DNA of 64,000 bases from assembly GCF_028681615.1 (NCBI RefSeq), contig NZ_JAQUHV010000007.1, positions 1 through 64,000 on the forward strand. Reading direction: 5' to 3'. Positions 23,328 to 32,458 of the stretch are shown piece by piece (within the stretch, counting starts at the first letter, position 1; every line of letters begins with the position of its first letter). This stretch comes from Sulfuricurvum sp. (lineage in GTDB: Bacteria; Campylobacterota; Campylobacteria; Campylobacterales; Sulfurimonadaceae). Both the position numbers and the translations under genes were made by a program. Under the pieces are notes generated by a model. The model worked only from the letters and a program-made list of their open reading frames with translations. It ran no database searches and was not told the DNA's origin.

Positions 23328-25510
23328 GAATCCTCCGTTGCGATCGGTAAAGAGAGATCGTTTTGCAAAACGGTATGGATGAGTGCCAGTTCGGTGATCA
23401 GATGTTTCATCCGTTTCATTTGTATATTCTCCGTAGGTATGTTCTCTTCTCGGAGCATCCGGATTGTTTCCGAAAGACTCTGCAACAGCGTTTTTCGGAG
23501 CTCCAAAGACGGCGCATCGAAAAAGTTTTTGATGCACAGCAGCGATGATTCGATCTTCGGATGGCGGTAATGGCTGTAAAGGCGTTGCTGGCTTCGACGT
23601 ATGGCCAAAATAGCCCGTCCGATCTCCAGTGTCGAGAGGAGCCATTCGTACACGAGACGACTCGAACGCATATTTAACCGCCCCTGGGTAGAGAACTGTT
23701 GAACCAGATCTCGGCCGGTGCTCTCCAGGGCACTCCGTTCCACAGCGATCGATCCGTCGCACAGGTTGACGATCTGGCGGCGCAGAATCTTGGCGACACG
23801 CTGTTGCGTCAAAGAACACGACCAGAAGTTGACCAGAAGATAAGCCAAGCCGCCGAACATGATTCCGATGAGCGATGCCAATGACGCTTCCATAAATTTG
23901 GTCGGTTCGATCTTATAATACGGATCGAGGGCGCATTGGCTCATAAACATGAAGACAAAACCGAATGCAAAAATCCCCAGTTTCGGTTTGGTCGTCATCC
24001 ACCCTACGAAAGCTAAAACCGGAGCGATCAAGAGGCTGAGGGTCAGCATGTCCGATGTGTACTGCGGGATCAGATAAAAATCGTACAAAGCCGCCAGCAT
24101 CAGGGCGAGTACCGCCCCTTTGAAAAAGTTGACGACTCCGTCCAATGGACTCGGCAACGTCCCCAGAAGCAATCCGATAACGACCGCCAGCGTGATGGTC
24201 AGCGTCGCGAACGGCCATGCCGTCCATATCCAGAACATCATGGTCACCAGCAATACTCCGCTTCCACGCAATGCAGCCAGAGCGACGAGGACATTATCGG
24301 TATGGGTCGAAAACCGCACGGCACGGCTCAGTTCCAAGGATGATTTTCCCGACAAACGGTGTTTGAGAAGCGAGAGATAGGTAACACAATGGCTGTGAAG
24401 CTCATCAAGCAAACGGATCATCAGATACCCTGCCGAAGTAAACTGATCTTCCCACTCTTCATCCATCGTTTCACGGATTGCGGCGTATTTGGTCTCAAAA
24501 TCTTCCTGAATCGTGTTTTTGACTTCCAAAAGCTTTTGAATGACACCTTCGAGTTCCTCAGGCGTCATCGGTGAAGAGGGTAGGGTTTTCAGCGCCGCGG
24601 AGATCGGAGCATATAACGCTTCCAAGGTTGATAACGCCTCTTTTCCCCCGCGTATTTTTATCGCCGTCAGAATGCTTTTGAGCGAGTGAAACGTTGTTGA
24701 GAGATTCATGTACTGATGATTCAGATGCTGATAATGCTGACGCTCTTTTTGATCGCTTCCGCTCTCAAAACTGCTGTTGATGCGGACGGCATTCAGCCCG
24801 ACCACCCCGCTTGAGAATCGGGCGACTCCGCCGTTTGCTTCACTGATCGGGGCAAATACCTCTTTGGGATCCGCCAAAGTCGTGAGGACATTGAGAAAAC
24901 GTTCGCGTTCGCTGGCGATCAATGAATCGAGCAATCGGCGGGGAAAGATGATATCGCTGATCAGCGTTGCACAGATAATACCAACAAGAACTTCCGAAAA
25001 TCGTGACGTCGCGATATCGAAAATGTCCAATGGTGTTTCGATAACGGGGAGGGCGACGATGCACAGGGTGTATCCTGCCAAAACGAATCCGTACGATTGA
25101 AAATTGCGGTATTTGAATCCCGCCGCAGTGGCGATACCGATCCACAGAGCGAAAAACGAGATAAACCATACCGGGTCCTGTGCAAACATCCCCATCAGGA
25201 TCAGCGACATTCCCACACCCGCAACCGTTCCCAAAACACGGTAATAGCTTTTGGAGAAAACCAAACCGCTTTGGGGCTGCATAACGATAAATACGGTGAA
25301 AATCGCCGTTCGCGGATCGGGAAGATTCAGCGTCATCGAAATCCATAATGCCAAAAGTCCCGCAAGCGTTGCTTTTGCCATATAGATGAGTGTCGGAGCG
25401 TCATTGGTCCGCCATTCATACAACCCCCGTTGCCATGGAAAACTTTTGATGTTTGTGAGGAGTGCGCTATTTGGTTGCATTGTTCTCCCCTTTATCGGAA
25501 TACCCGCCAC
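23318..25510 (-). CDS. FUSC-family inner-membrane efflux transporter (AaeB-like)
   Basis: A 730-residue transporter with two clusters of membrane segments (about residues 30-190 and 400-550). They are separated by a long cytoplasmic helical region and followed by a cytoplasmic tail, the architecture of AaeB/FUSC exporters of aromatic carboxylic acids. Conserved pieces include FTVFIVMQPQSGLVFSKSYYRVLGT near 75 and the matching second-half segment ATLTITLAVVIGLLLGTLPS. It overlaps the NodT gene (25467-25510, 44 bases) and the DUF1656 gene. The exact substrate cannot be told from sequence; hydroxybenzoate-like acids or biocides are plausible. Confidence 0.88.
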   Translation of the reverse strand: MAGIPIKGRTMQPNSALLTNIKSFPWQRGLYEWRTNDAPTLIYMAKATLAGLLALWISMTLNLPDPRTAIFTVFIVMQPQSGLVFSKSYYRVLGTVAGVGMSLILMGMFAQDPVWFISFFALWIGIATAAGFKYRNFQSYGFVLAGYTLCIVALPVIETPLDIFDIATSRFSEVLVGIICATLISDIIFPRRLLDSLIASERERFLNVLTTLADPKEVFAPISEANGGVARFSSGVVGLNAVRINSSFESGSDQKERQHYQHLNHQYMNLSTTFHSLKSILTAIKIRGGKEALSTLEALYAPISAALKTLPSSPMTPEELEGVIQKLLEVKNTIQEDFETKYAAIRETMDEEWEDQFTSAGYLMIRLLDELHSHCVTYLSLLKHRLSGKSSLELSRAVRFSTHTDNVLVALAALRGSGVLLVTMMFWIWTAWPFATLTITLAVVIGLLLGTLPSPLDGVVNFFKGAVLALMLAALYDFYLIPQYTSDMLTLSLLIAPVLAFVGWMTTKPKLGIFAFGFVFMFMSQCALDPYYKIEPTKFMEASLASLIGIMFGGLAYLLVNFWSCSLTQQRVAKILRRQIVNLCDGSIAVERSALESTGRDLVQQFSTQGRLNMRSSRLVYEWLLSTLEIGRAILAIRRSQQRLYSHYRHPKIESSLLCIKNFFDAPSLELRKTLLQSLSETIRMLREENIPTENIQMKRMKHLITELALIHTVLQNDLSLPIATEDSCR

Positions 25511-26903
25511 CGAGCGCTTTGATCAGGAAGATTTGAAGCTGCGATTTGGTTTCATCCAGTGTCAATGCCTCCATCTCGCTCTCATATGCCGTTTTATCCG
25601 CAGTCAAAAGCGGAAGCTTATTACTCAGTCCCAATGAATACTGTTTGCGGCGGATAGAGACATTGGCGTATTTGGCATTCAAATCATCATGATGGAGGTC
25701 GATTTGAGACTCGATCAGTTTGGTTTGTTTGATCAGTACGACGACTTCGTTTGCCGCTTTGATCACCACTTGGTTGTAATCGTACACAGAACTGTTGTAG
25801 TCGCCTACATTGCTTTGGAGGTTCGCATTTCTTTCACCCCAATCCAATAACGGCAACGAAAGAGCGACACCTGCCGATGGAGTATATGAGGAGTGATCCA
25901 ACAGCCTCGCCCAGCTGAACGAGGTAAACCCGATAAGCCCTGAGAGGCTGATATTCGGATAAAACTTGGCTTTGGCATTTTCTATCATATGACTTTTACT
26001 CAGCGCCATGTATTTAGCGATAGCAACGTCTGAACGGTGTGCGAGGAGATTGAGCACAATCTCTTTCGGCAAAGGGACATTGAACGTATTACTGATATGA
26101 GGGCGCTTCATGGTATCGATATACGATGGCAGAAACCCTCCCAAAACGCAAATACTCTCCTTTTTCCCTTCGATCACACGATGAAGCTCCGCACTGCGTT
26201 GAGCTATTTGAGACAGTTCAGCCTTTTTCGTGTTGATTTCCGTAGCGTCGATCAGTCCAAGACGATACTGCTTTGTGATGATGGAAAGTTCTTCCATGGT
26301 CGTTTTTTCCAACGTACTCAAAAGAACCAGTTTCTGTTCATCAAAATTCCATGAGAGATACGTTTCGCAAATGGCACTTGATAAAGCGATTTTGGATGCT
26401 TCAATCGTTGCTTTTTGGGCGTAAGCACTGTTTGTAGCCGCAAGAATGCGGGAGCTGCGTTCGTTCCAAAAGTCAAAATCATAATCGAGCGTCAAAGAGG
26501 GCTGATACTGATTGTTCGTACTTCCTCCCAAAGGTGCCGGAAAGATATGATTTTCGCTGAAGCGTTCTCTGATAAGACTTGCATTTGCAGCGATATGCGG
26601 CATGTTACGTGACTCAACGGATTTGATAATGCTGTTGGCCTGAGAGTATCGAGCTTCAACGCTTTTGAGCGACGGGGCGTTGGAGAGTGCCTTATCAATA
26701 ATGGTATTGAGCTGCGGGTCATTGTAGTCTTTCCACCAATCGGATACGAGTCGTACATCGGCGGTCTCATAGTCGTTGATATTTTTTTCGATATCGCAAG
26801 TAATGGTATCTTCCGAAAGCGGTACGGCCTTATCGATTTTTGGTACGCATCCTGTCAGTAACAGAATCGGTAGAAGTGTAAGCAGTTGCCTTTTGTATCT
26901 CAT
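25467..26903 (-). CDS. NodT-family outer-membrane efflux lipoprotein (TolC-like)
   Basis: A 478-residue outer-membrane factor. The signal peptide has a lipobox LLTGC (Cys19). The body has the two-fold repeated TolC architecture of long helices and short beta strands, with typical phrases WWKDYNDPQLNTIIDKAL near 55, RLGLIDATEINTKKAELSQI near 215, and the duplicate RRKQYSLGLSNKLPLLTADK near 430. It forms the outer channel for the FUSC/HlyD exporter. Its start overlaps the MarR gene stop (ATGA). Confidence 0.92.
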   Translation of the reverse strand: MRYKRQLLTLLPILLLTGCVPKIDKAVPLSEDTITCDIEKNINDYETADVRLVSDWWKDYNDPQLNTIIDKALSNAPSLKSVEARYSQANSIIKSVESRNMPHIAANASLIRERFSENHIFPAPLGGSTNNQYQPSLTLDYDFDFWNERSSRILAATNSAYAQKATIEASKIALSSAICETYLSWNFDEQKLVLLSTLEKTTMEELSIITKQYRLGLIDATEINTKKAELSQIAQRSAELHRVIEGKKESICVLGGFLPSYIDTMKRPHISNTFNVPLPKEIVLNLLAHRSDVAIAKYMALSKSHMIENAKAKFYPNISLSGLIGFTSFSWARLLDHSSYTPSAGVALSLPLLDWGERNANLQSNVGDYNSSVYDYNQVVIKAANEVVVLIKQTKLIESQIDLHHDDLNAKYANVSIRRKQYSLGLSNKLPLLTADKTAYESEMEALTLDETKSQLQIFLIKALGGGYSDKGENNATK

Positions 26904-27337
26904 TGTTTTGTACTTTTTAGATTCTCATGTACGGATTGCAACAGTTTTGCAAGTTCTTTTTTTTGTGTATCATCGACTCCGCGTAACGCTTTTTCCATTA
27001 CATTCTCACCCATTTGGACCAATGCATCTTTCAGCTTTTTCCCTTTGGGGGTAATTGTGACGAGATACGCTCTTCGGTCACTCTCTTTTTGAACCCGTTC
27101 CACCAGCCCTTTGTGTTCCAACTTATTGAGCATCAGAGTAAGGTTTGACTGCTCGAAATAGGTGTCCTCCGCCAAATCTTTTTGGGTTAAACCGTCTTTT
27201 TCGCATAATCGAATGAGAATAATACGGTGAGCATAGGAAAGCGAATAGGGTTTGAGCTCTTTTTCGAATTCATTTTTGAGGACGTTCCGTGCTTTTGCAA
27301 TGAGAAAGCCTATTGACTTGTCGGATTCGAAACTCAT
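26900..27337 (-). CDS. MarR-family transcriptional regulator
   Basis: A 145-residue winged-helix protein. It contains LCEKDGLTQKDLAEDTYFEQSNLTLMLNKLE (helix-turn-helix) and the wing KESDRRAYLVTITPKGKKL, the classic MarR DxRxxxxxLTxxG region. MarR proteins repress efflux operons and release DNA on binding phenolic ligands. It is first in the efflux operon, coupled to the NodT gene by ATGA, and lies beside a 22-bp palindrome at 27384-27405 that is a likely operator. Confidence 0.92.
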   Translation of the reverse strand: MSFESDKSIGFLIAKARNVLKNEFEKELKPYSLSYAHRIILIRLCEKDGLTQKDLAEDTYFEQSNLTLMLNKLEHKGLVERVQKESDRRAYLVTITPKGKKLKDALVQMGENVMEKALRGVDDTQKKELAKLLQSVHENLKSTKQ

Positions 27338-27383
27338 AACAATCCTTGTTAAAATTTTCGGGATTGTAGAATAGGGGAGCTTA

Positions 27384-27405
27384 AATACTTATTATAATAA
27401 CTATT
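27384..27405. promoter_or_regulatory. palindromic operator candidate for MarR
   Basis: The perfect 12-base palindrome TTATTATAATAA (27389-27400) is extended by AATA on the left and TATT on the right across a C/C mismatch, giving a 22-bp AT-rich dyad. It contains TATAAT on both strands. Located 47 bases upstream of marR, it fits MarR autorepression of the efflux operon. Confidence 0.55.
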
Positions 27406-27538
27406 ATGTATGTAATTATATTATTTCTAAAAGGGACGATAATAGGTGTACAGTTTCTGTTGTGTTTTTTTTGTTTAAAAATATTGGATAAAATACGCCT
27501 ATCTTTGTTAGATAAGTGTTGCGATAAAAGGAGTTTGG

Positions 27539-27841
27539 ATGCAGCGATTTAAGTATTTACTCATTTTTGCGATTGTGTTGCTGCTGTTTAAAGCATTTTT
27601 TTTAGATGAGTATTTGGAAAAGAGAGCAATGGAGAATAATACGTCATCTGAAACATCAGAAGTGGTGGAAGAAGAACCCAATCAATCCATAGTGCTAGTA
27701 GAACCTAATCAATCAAATGTGCAAGATATGAATATAACGGGAATGAGCGCAGAAAAAAAATCGATACCGCAAATACCTGAAGATAAAAAAATGCCTTTGG
27801 ATCAGTTAGGGGATTCATTGACAAAACATATAAAATTATAA
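27539..27841 (+). CDS. small single-pass membrane protein, unknown function
   Basis: A 100-residue protein with one N-terminal membrane segment (YLLIFAIVLLLFKAFFL, residues 6-22) and a hydrophilic, acidic, low-complexity exterior. That part repeats PNQS (EEEPNQSIVLVEPNQSNV) and ends in a more ordered segment (MPLDQLGDSLTKHI). AAAGGAG precedes the ATG. It is a single gene between the MarR region and a convergent EamA gene, 4 bases away. No family is recognised. Confidence 0.65.
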   Translation: MQRFKYLLIFAIVLLLFKAFFLDEYLEKRAMENNTSSETSEVVEEEPNQSIVLVEPNQSNVQDMNITGMSAEKKSIPQIPEDKKMPLDQLGDSLTKHIKL

Positions 27842-27845
27842 TATT

Positions 27846-28727
27846 CTATTTTTGTCTTGAAAGAATCACTCCGCTAAGTACGATTAATAACCCTCCCGCA
27901 ATGACCATCGGCGTCGGGAGGACATCACCCAACATCATTCCGAACAATGTTGCAAACAGTATGACCGAATAGCTTACCGTACTGACGATTCCCGCTTTTG
28001 CATAGAAATAGGCGCGTGTCATATAAATTTGTCCATATGCCGCCGCAACCCCCATCAGTATGATCCAGATCCACTCTACACCATGAGGAACAATAAAGTT
28101 CGAGAGGGCAAAGGCAAAGAGCTCGGAAGTCGTATATTCCGAAAGAATCATTAAAAATGCCGGAATCAGTACACCTGAGAGCATAAAAGAGAGGACGACG
28201 GTCCGCTCGTCATAATAGGCTTTAAGACTTCGGACACTCGTGTACGCCAATGCAGAGAGCAAACCCGTCAAAATTCCCATAACATGAAGATACCCCATAC
28301 TCATACCGCTTAGCATCGCGACGCCTGCAAATCCGATGAATACGGAAAAAACGGCAGGTAGTTTTAATTTTTCACCGAGCAAAAAAAAGGCGAGCAACGA
28401 GGTAAAGATAGGTTCTGTTTTAGCATAAACGATGGCATTGGAGAGGGTAGAGGTACTGATGGTGTAAAAAAATGTCAAAAGTGCTACGGTTCCTATGACT
28501 CCGCGAAAGATGAGGGTAAAGGGTTTGCCACCGACATTTTGGATTGGTTTTCGCAGTACAAACATCCCTATCGCGATCAAACCGATGGCATTACGCCAAA
28601 ACGTGACCTCTACCGACCCCATCGAGCTTGAAAGGAGTTTTGCAAACAGCATTGTAAGGGCAAACAAAAAAGAGGCAACAAGCATATAGGTTATGCCTCT
28701 GCGGGTATCGGTGCGGTCTGTTTTCAT
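27846..28727 (-). CDS. EamA/DMT-superfamily transporter
   Basis: A 293-residue membrane protein with ten predicted helices in two EamA repeats (first about residues 10-135, second about 150-290). Typical motifs are VTFWRNAIGLIAI near 40 and NAIVYAKTEPIFTSLLAFFLLGEKL near 92, where the conserved P-x-x-x-x-L-x-x-x-x-L-GE pattern is visible. Substrate is unknown; drug/metabolite exporters of this type handle amino acids or nucleotides. It is divergent from the SulP gene, 79 bases from that gene's start. Confidence 0.88.
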   Translation of the reverse strand: MKTDRTDTRRGITYMLVASFLFALTMLFAKLLSSSMGSVEVTFWRNAIGLIAIGMFVLRKPIQNVGGKPFTLIFRGVIGTVALLTFFYTISTSTLSNAIVYAKTEPIFTSLLAFFLLGEKLKLPAVFSVFIGFAGVAMLSGMSMGYLHVMGILTGLLSALAYTSVRSLKAYYDERTVVLSFMLSGVLIPAFLMILSEYTTSELFAFALSNFIVPHGVEWIWIILMGVAAAYGQIYMTRAYFYAKAGIVSTVSYSVILFATLFGMMLGDVLPTPMVIAGGLLIVLSGVILSRQK

Positions 28728-28776
28728 GGATGGGATTGTACCATGATATCGGTTTTTGGGTACAATAGATTTCTTT

Positions 28777-28782
28777 TATAAT
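28777..28782 (+). promoter_or_regulatory. -10 box for the SulP gene
   Basis: A TATAAT lies 25 bases before the ATG at 28807. This supports 28807 as the start rather than the upstream TTG frame at 28756, which would lie before the promoter. Confidence 0.45.
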
Positions 28783-28806
28783 TTTAGAAATTTTGGGATT
28801 GCTTTG

Positions 28807-31005
28807 ATGTTTAAAACAGCTAACTTTGCAGGTGATTTTTGGGGCGGAACAGCGGCTATGTTGGTGGCGATGCCCTCAGCAATCGCTTTTGGGGTGACCA
28901 TTTATGCGACGATGGGTGAAAGCTACGGAGCTTACGGTGCGATTGCCGGAATTTTAGGAGTTGCGGTCATCGGTATTACGGCATCGCTGGCCGGGGGGAC
29001 ACACCGTTTGATCTCGGCTCCGAGTGCACCGGCAGCAGCGGTTTTATCCGCGTTTGCCCTCAATTACGCTAATCTTGATTTTGGTCCTGATTTGATCATC
29101 GTGATGTTGATGGTCGTTGCACTTCTTGCCGGCATTTTTCAGGTACTTTTCGGGGCTATCGGATTGGGACGCTTGATTAAATACATGCCTTTTCCTGTCG
29201 TCAGCGGCTATCTTAGCGGAGTCGGTTTATACATCGTTGCATCACAGACGCCCAAATTTTTGGGGATTCCTCAGGGAGGGCATTTTTGGAAGTCTCTCCA
29301 ATACCCGGCCCTATGGCAATGGCAAAGTATTACGGTAGGGCTTATCACGATAGGTACGATGCTGTATGCGGATCGTTTGTTCCGGGTTATACCTGCGGTA
29401 ATTATTGCGTTGTGTGTCGGGGTAGTTGCTTATTTCGGTATAGGGATGATTGATCCGGCTTTGCTTCAGCCTAACAACCCGTTTGTTATCGGAGCGCTTG
29501 GAAGCAATGCCGGAAGCGGTGATTTTATCCACTCCCTGTTGGTCCATTTTCAAGAGATGGTGCATCTGTCATGGCATGATATCTATCTTCTCTTTTTCCC
29601 GGCATTGACCCTTGCAGCCTTGCTATCGATTGATACACTGAAAACCTGTATCGTTTTAGACTCAATGACCCACTCTTTTCACAACTCTAATCGAGAACTT
29701 ATAGCGCAAGGATCGAGTAATATCCTTACATCATTAGTGGGAGGAATGCCGGGATCGGGGATGATGGGGGCAACGATGGTAAATCTGACCAGCGGTGCGA
29801 CGACCCGTCTTTCAGGGTTGATCGAGGGGATAACGGCCATTATCGCATTTGCACTGTTAGGCTCGTTCGTGGCGTGGATTCCGGTGGCCGCATTGGCGGG
29901 AATTTTGATCGTTGTCGGATTCCGGATGATAGACCGTCATAGTTTCAAACTGCTTCGAACACGTCAAACGGCTTTGGACTTTTTTATTATCGTCGCGGTT
30001 GCAATCAGTGCTCTTACCATCAGTCTTATCGCTGCAGCCGGAGTCGGGTTGTTGCTGGCTATTCTTTTGTATATCATCCAGCAGATAGGGGCTTCGGTTG
30101 TCTATCGCCATCAAGACGGTACGGATGCTCGAAGCAAAATCGTCCGTAGCAAGGACGAGGAAGCTATATTACGTGAAAAAGGGGATGAGTTTTCGATCTA
30201 TGAGTTGCACGGAAGCCTCTTTTTCGGAACGGCCAATCAGCTCTATACGATGCTGCGTGAGGATTTACAAAACAAAAAATACATTATTATCGATATGAAA
30301 AGGGTTCAGACCGTTGATTTGACGGCAGCCCATATTCTATTACAGATTAAAGACATCCTTCACGATAAAGAGGGGTACCTTCTCTTATGCCGACTGCCTC
30401 ACAAGTTACCGACTGGGGAAGATGTAGAGAGTTATTTCAATCATGTCGGACTTTTAAAACACTTGAGCCCGATCAAAGTATTTGATGACCTTGACGATGC
30501 CATCGAATGGACGGAAGACAAAATTATCCGTGAAACGATAGCTGAAGATACTACCGAAACACCGCTGGAGTTGGAGGAGTTTGACCTTTTCAAAGGGCGT
30601 AAAGCAGATACGATTGAGGAAATTCGCAGTTTGGTCGAGTGCCGATCGTACAAAAAAGGGGAAATCATTTACAACCAAGGTGAAGGAAACGGAGAAATAT
30701 TCCTAATCCGACGCGGATTGGTTCGGATTATGCTCCCGTATCCAGAACGAAAGAGCGTTCACCTCAGTACAGTAGGCAAAAACAATTTTTTTGGAGAGTT
30801 TTCATTTTTAGAAGGGGTGCCGCATTACACTAACAGCATTGCCGGAGCGGATACTGATGTCTATTGTATAAAACGTGAAGCGTTTGATCTGTTTTCCGAA
30901 CATCATAAAAAAGCGTCATTTCATTTTATGTTGTCGCTTTCTGCCGTATTGGCAGAGCGGCTTAGATTGACACGCTCTGAACTCGGCGAAGAGTACGATG
31001 TATAA
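28807..31005 (+). CDS. SulP-family anion transporter with STAS and cyclic-nucleotide-binding domains
   Basis: A 732-residue protein. Residues 1-430 form a SulP/SLC26 membrane domain (LVAMPSAIAFGVTIYATMGE; GGTHRLISAPSAPAAAV; GGMPGSGMMGATMVNLTSGA) for sulfate, bicarbonate or similar anions. A STAS domain follows (SIYELHGSLFFGTANQLYTM; KYIIIDMKRVQTVDLTAAHI). A Crp-type cyclic-nucleotide-binding domain closes the protein (KKGEIIYNQGEGNGEIFLIR; FFGEFSFLEGVPHYTNSIAG). The third module is not found in most SulP proteins and suggests ligand gating. The ATG at 28807 follows a -10 box at 28777. Confidence 0.9.
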   Translation: MFKTANFAGDFWGGTAAMLVAMPSAIAFGVTIYATMGESYGAYGAIAGILGVAVIGITASLAGGTHRLISAPSAPAAAVLSAFALNYANLDFGPDLIIVMLMVVALLAGIFQVLFGAIGLGRLIKYMPFPVVSGYLSGVGLYIVASQTPKFLGIPQGGHFWKSLQYPALWQWQSITVGLITIGTMLYADRLFRVIPAVIIALCVGVVAYFGIGMIDPALLQPNNPFVIGALGSNAGSGDFIHSLLVHFQEMVHLSWHDIYLLFFPALTLAALLSIDTLKTCIVLDSMTHSFHNSNRELIAQGSSNILTSLVGGMPGSGMMGATMVNLTSGATTRLSGLIEGITAIIAFALLGSFVAWIPVAALAGILIVVGFRMIDRHSFKLLRTRQTALDFFIIVAVAISALTISLIAAAGVGLLLAILLYIIQQIGASVVYRHQDGTDARSKIVRSKDEEAILREKGDEFSIYELHGSLFFGTANQLYTMLREDLQNKKYIIIDMKRVQTVDLTAAHILLQIKDILHDKEGYLLLCRLPHKLPTGEDVESYFNHVGLLKHLSPIKVFDDLDDAIEWTEDKIIRETIAEDTTETPLELEEFDLFKGRKADTIEEIRSLVECRSYKKGEIIYNQGEGNGEIFLIRRGLVRIMLPYPERKSVHLSTVGKNNFFGEFSFLEGVPHYTNSIAGADTDVYCIKREAFDLFSEHHKKASFHFMLSLSAVLAERLRLTRSELGEEYDV

Positions 31006-31017
31006 ATACCATAGGAC

Positions 31018-31560
31018 TTATCGTCCGTAGTACGATACCATCGTCGCTTTTTCGATCGAATGGGCATTGATCATATACCCTGCCAACGCAGGAGAAACTT
31101 TCGAATCCAGATCGAGATGATCGACATTGAGGGCATGGACGGTAAACATATATCGATGAGGTCGGTCGCCTTTAGGCGGGCAGGCTCCTCCGAATCCTGC
31201 TTTACCGTAATCGGTGAGTGTCTGAAGAGCCGGTATTTTTTGAGTTTTTGCACTATTGCCAAAATCAGCCGGAAGAGATGTTACCGAAGCGGGGATATTG
31301 ACAACAACCCAATGCCACCATCCACTCCCTGTCGGCGCATCAGGATCATAGACCGTTACCGCAAAACTTTTTGTCCCCTTCGGGGCATCACTCCAATGGA
31401 GTTCGGGAGAGATATTTCGTCCGTCACATCCAAATCCGGAGAACTCCTGAGTCTTGGTCAATTGGCCTGAGAGGTCATTACTGTGGAGGGTAAATTCTCC
31501 TGCCATAAGGGAAGTTGTACCCGCGAATAGGATACTTGTAACCAGGGATAAAAGACGCAT
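31018..31560 (-). CDS. exported YbhB/YbcL-type PEBP protein
   Basis: A 180-residue phosphatidylethanolamine-binding-protein homologue with a signal peptide (residues 1-20, ending SLMA). The family motifs are GRNISPELHWSDAPKGTKSFAVTVYDPDAP (ligand pocket), WWHWVVVNIPASV, and the GKAGFGGACPPKGDRPHRYMFTVHAL segment with the conserved CPP and HRY residues. Bacterial members are of unclear function. It stands alone, convergent with the SulP gene. Confidence 0.9.
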   Translation of the reverse strand: MRLLSLVTSILFAGTTSLMAGEFTLHSNDLSGQLTKTQEFSGFGCDGRNISPELHWSDAPKGTKSFAVTVYDPDAPTGSGWWHWVVVNIPASVTSLPADFGNSAKTQKIPALQTLTDYGKAGFGGACPPKGDRPHRYMFTVHALNVDHLDLDSKVSPALAGYMINAHSIEKATMVSYYGR

Positions 31561-31727
31561 TCGAAACTCCTATGAAAAAAGTATGCTTATTGTAACATCT
31601 TGAAATAAACAGTTTCTTTATATTAAATTATGCAAGGAATAATTTATATAAGTATGTTAAAATCAACAATAAAAGCGACATCTAAATCGGAGTAGGGTGT
31701 ATAAACTCTTTTCTAAAAGGGGTAGAT

Positions 31728-32444
31728 ATGAAAACAGTTCTTCATAAAGCCGATGAACGGGGTTCTGCTGAGCACGGCTGGCTTCACAGTAGATTTAGTT
31801 TTAGTTTTGCCGATTACCATAACCGAGATCGGATGGGATTCGGTGCTTTGCGCGTTATCAATGATGACATTATCGAACCGGAGGGCGGCTTTAGAATGCA
31901 CCCTCATCAAGATATGGAGATCATTACGATTGTGTTGAGAGGCGCTCTCGAACATGAAGATACTGTGGGCAATCGAGGTATCATTTCAGCCGGCCAAATA
32001 CAGTATATGTCGGCGGGAAGCGGTATTCAGCATTCAGAATTCAACCCGTCTTTTACCGAAAGGGTCGAACTTTTCCAAATATGGATCCATCCGAATGAAA
32101 AGGGTCTGATCCCCCGCTACACACAGCGCGATTGCAATGACTTGGACAGTATGAACCGATGGTCACTTATTGCGAGCGGCGACGGACGAAAAAAGTCGAT
32201 GCAGATTTCACAGGATGTCACGATTAAAACATCACGTCTTTATCCCGGGCATACATTGGTTTCCGATCCAATCAAACCGGGACACGGCAGGCTTCTCTTT
32301 GTCGTCGACGGAGAGGTAAACGCCTGCGGACATACTCTAAAACGTCGGGATGAACTTCAGGTGATCGGGGATGATACATTTGAAATCACGGCAGAAAAAG
32401 ATGCCCATTTGATTTTATTTGACGTTCCCTTGGACAGACCGTAG
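31728..32444 (+). CDS. pirin family protein (YhhW-like)
   Basis: A 238-residue bicupin. Residues 10-120 form the metal-binding cupin, with FGALRVINDDIIEPEGGFRMHPHQDMEIITIVLRGALEHEDT (His58 and His60 near HPHQDME, Glu63) and AGSGIQHSEFN (His101 region). The second cupin is non-metal. YhhW-like pirins have quercetin 2,3-dioxygenase activity in vitro and may sense redox state. AAAAGGGGTAG precedes the ATG. It appears to be monocistronic. Confidence 0.9.
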   Translation: MKTVLHKADERGSAEHGWLHSRFSFSFADYHNRDRMGFGALRVINDDIIEPEGGFRMHPHQDMEIITIVLRGALEHEDTVGNRGIISAGQIQYMSAGSGIQHSEFNPSFTERVELFQIWIHPNEKGLIPRYTQRDCNDLDSMNRWSLIASGDGRKKSMQISQDVTIKTSRLYPGHTLVSDPIKPGHGRLLFVVDGEVNACGHTLKRRDELQVIGDDTFEITAEKDAHLILFDVPLDRP

Positions 32445-32458
32445 AAGCATAAAGAATT

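Noticed and set aside
23328-23819. N-terminal extension of the DUF1656 frame
   Set aside because: The extension overlaps the FUSC coding region out of phase; the product begins properly at the ATG at 23327 with the conserved DUF1656 sequence.
28756-28806. TTG start for the SulP gene
   Set aside because: The codons cover the -10 box at 28777 and encode residues unlike SulP N-termini; the ATG at 28807 fits better.
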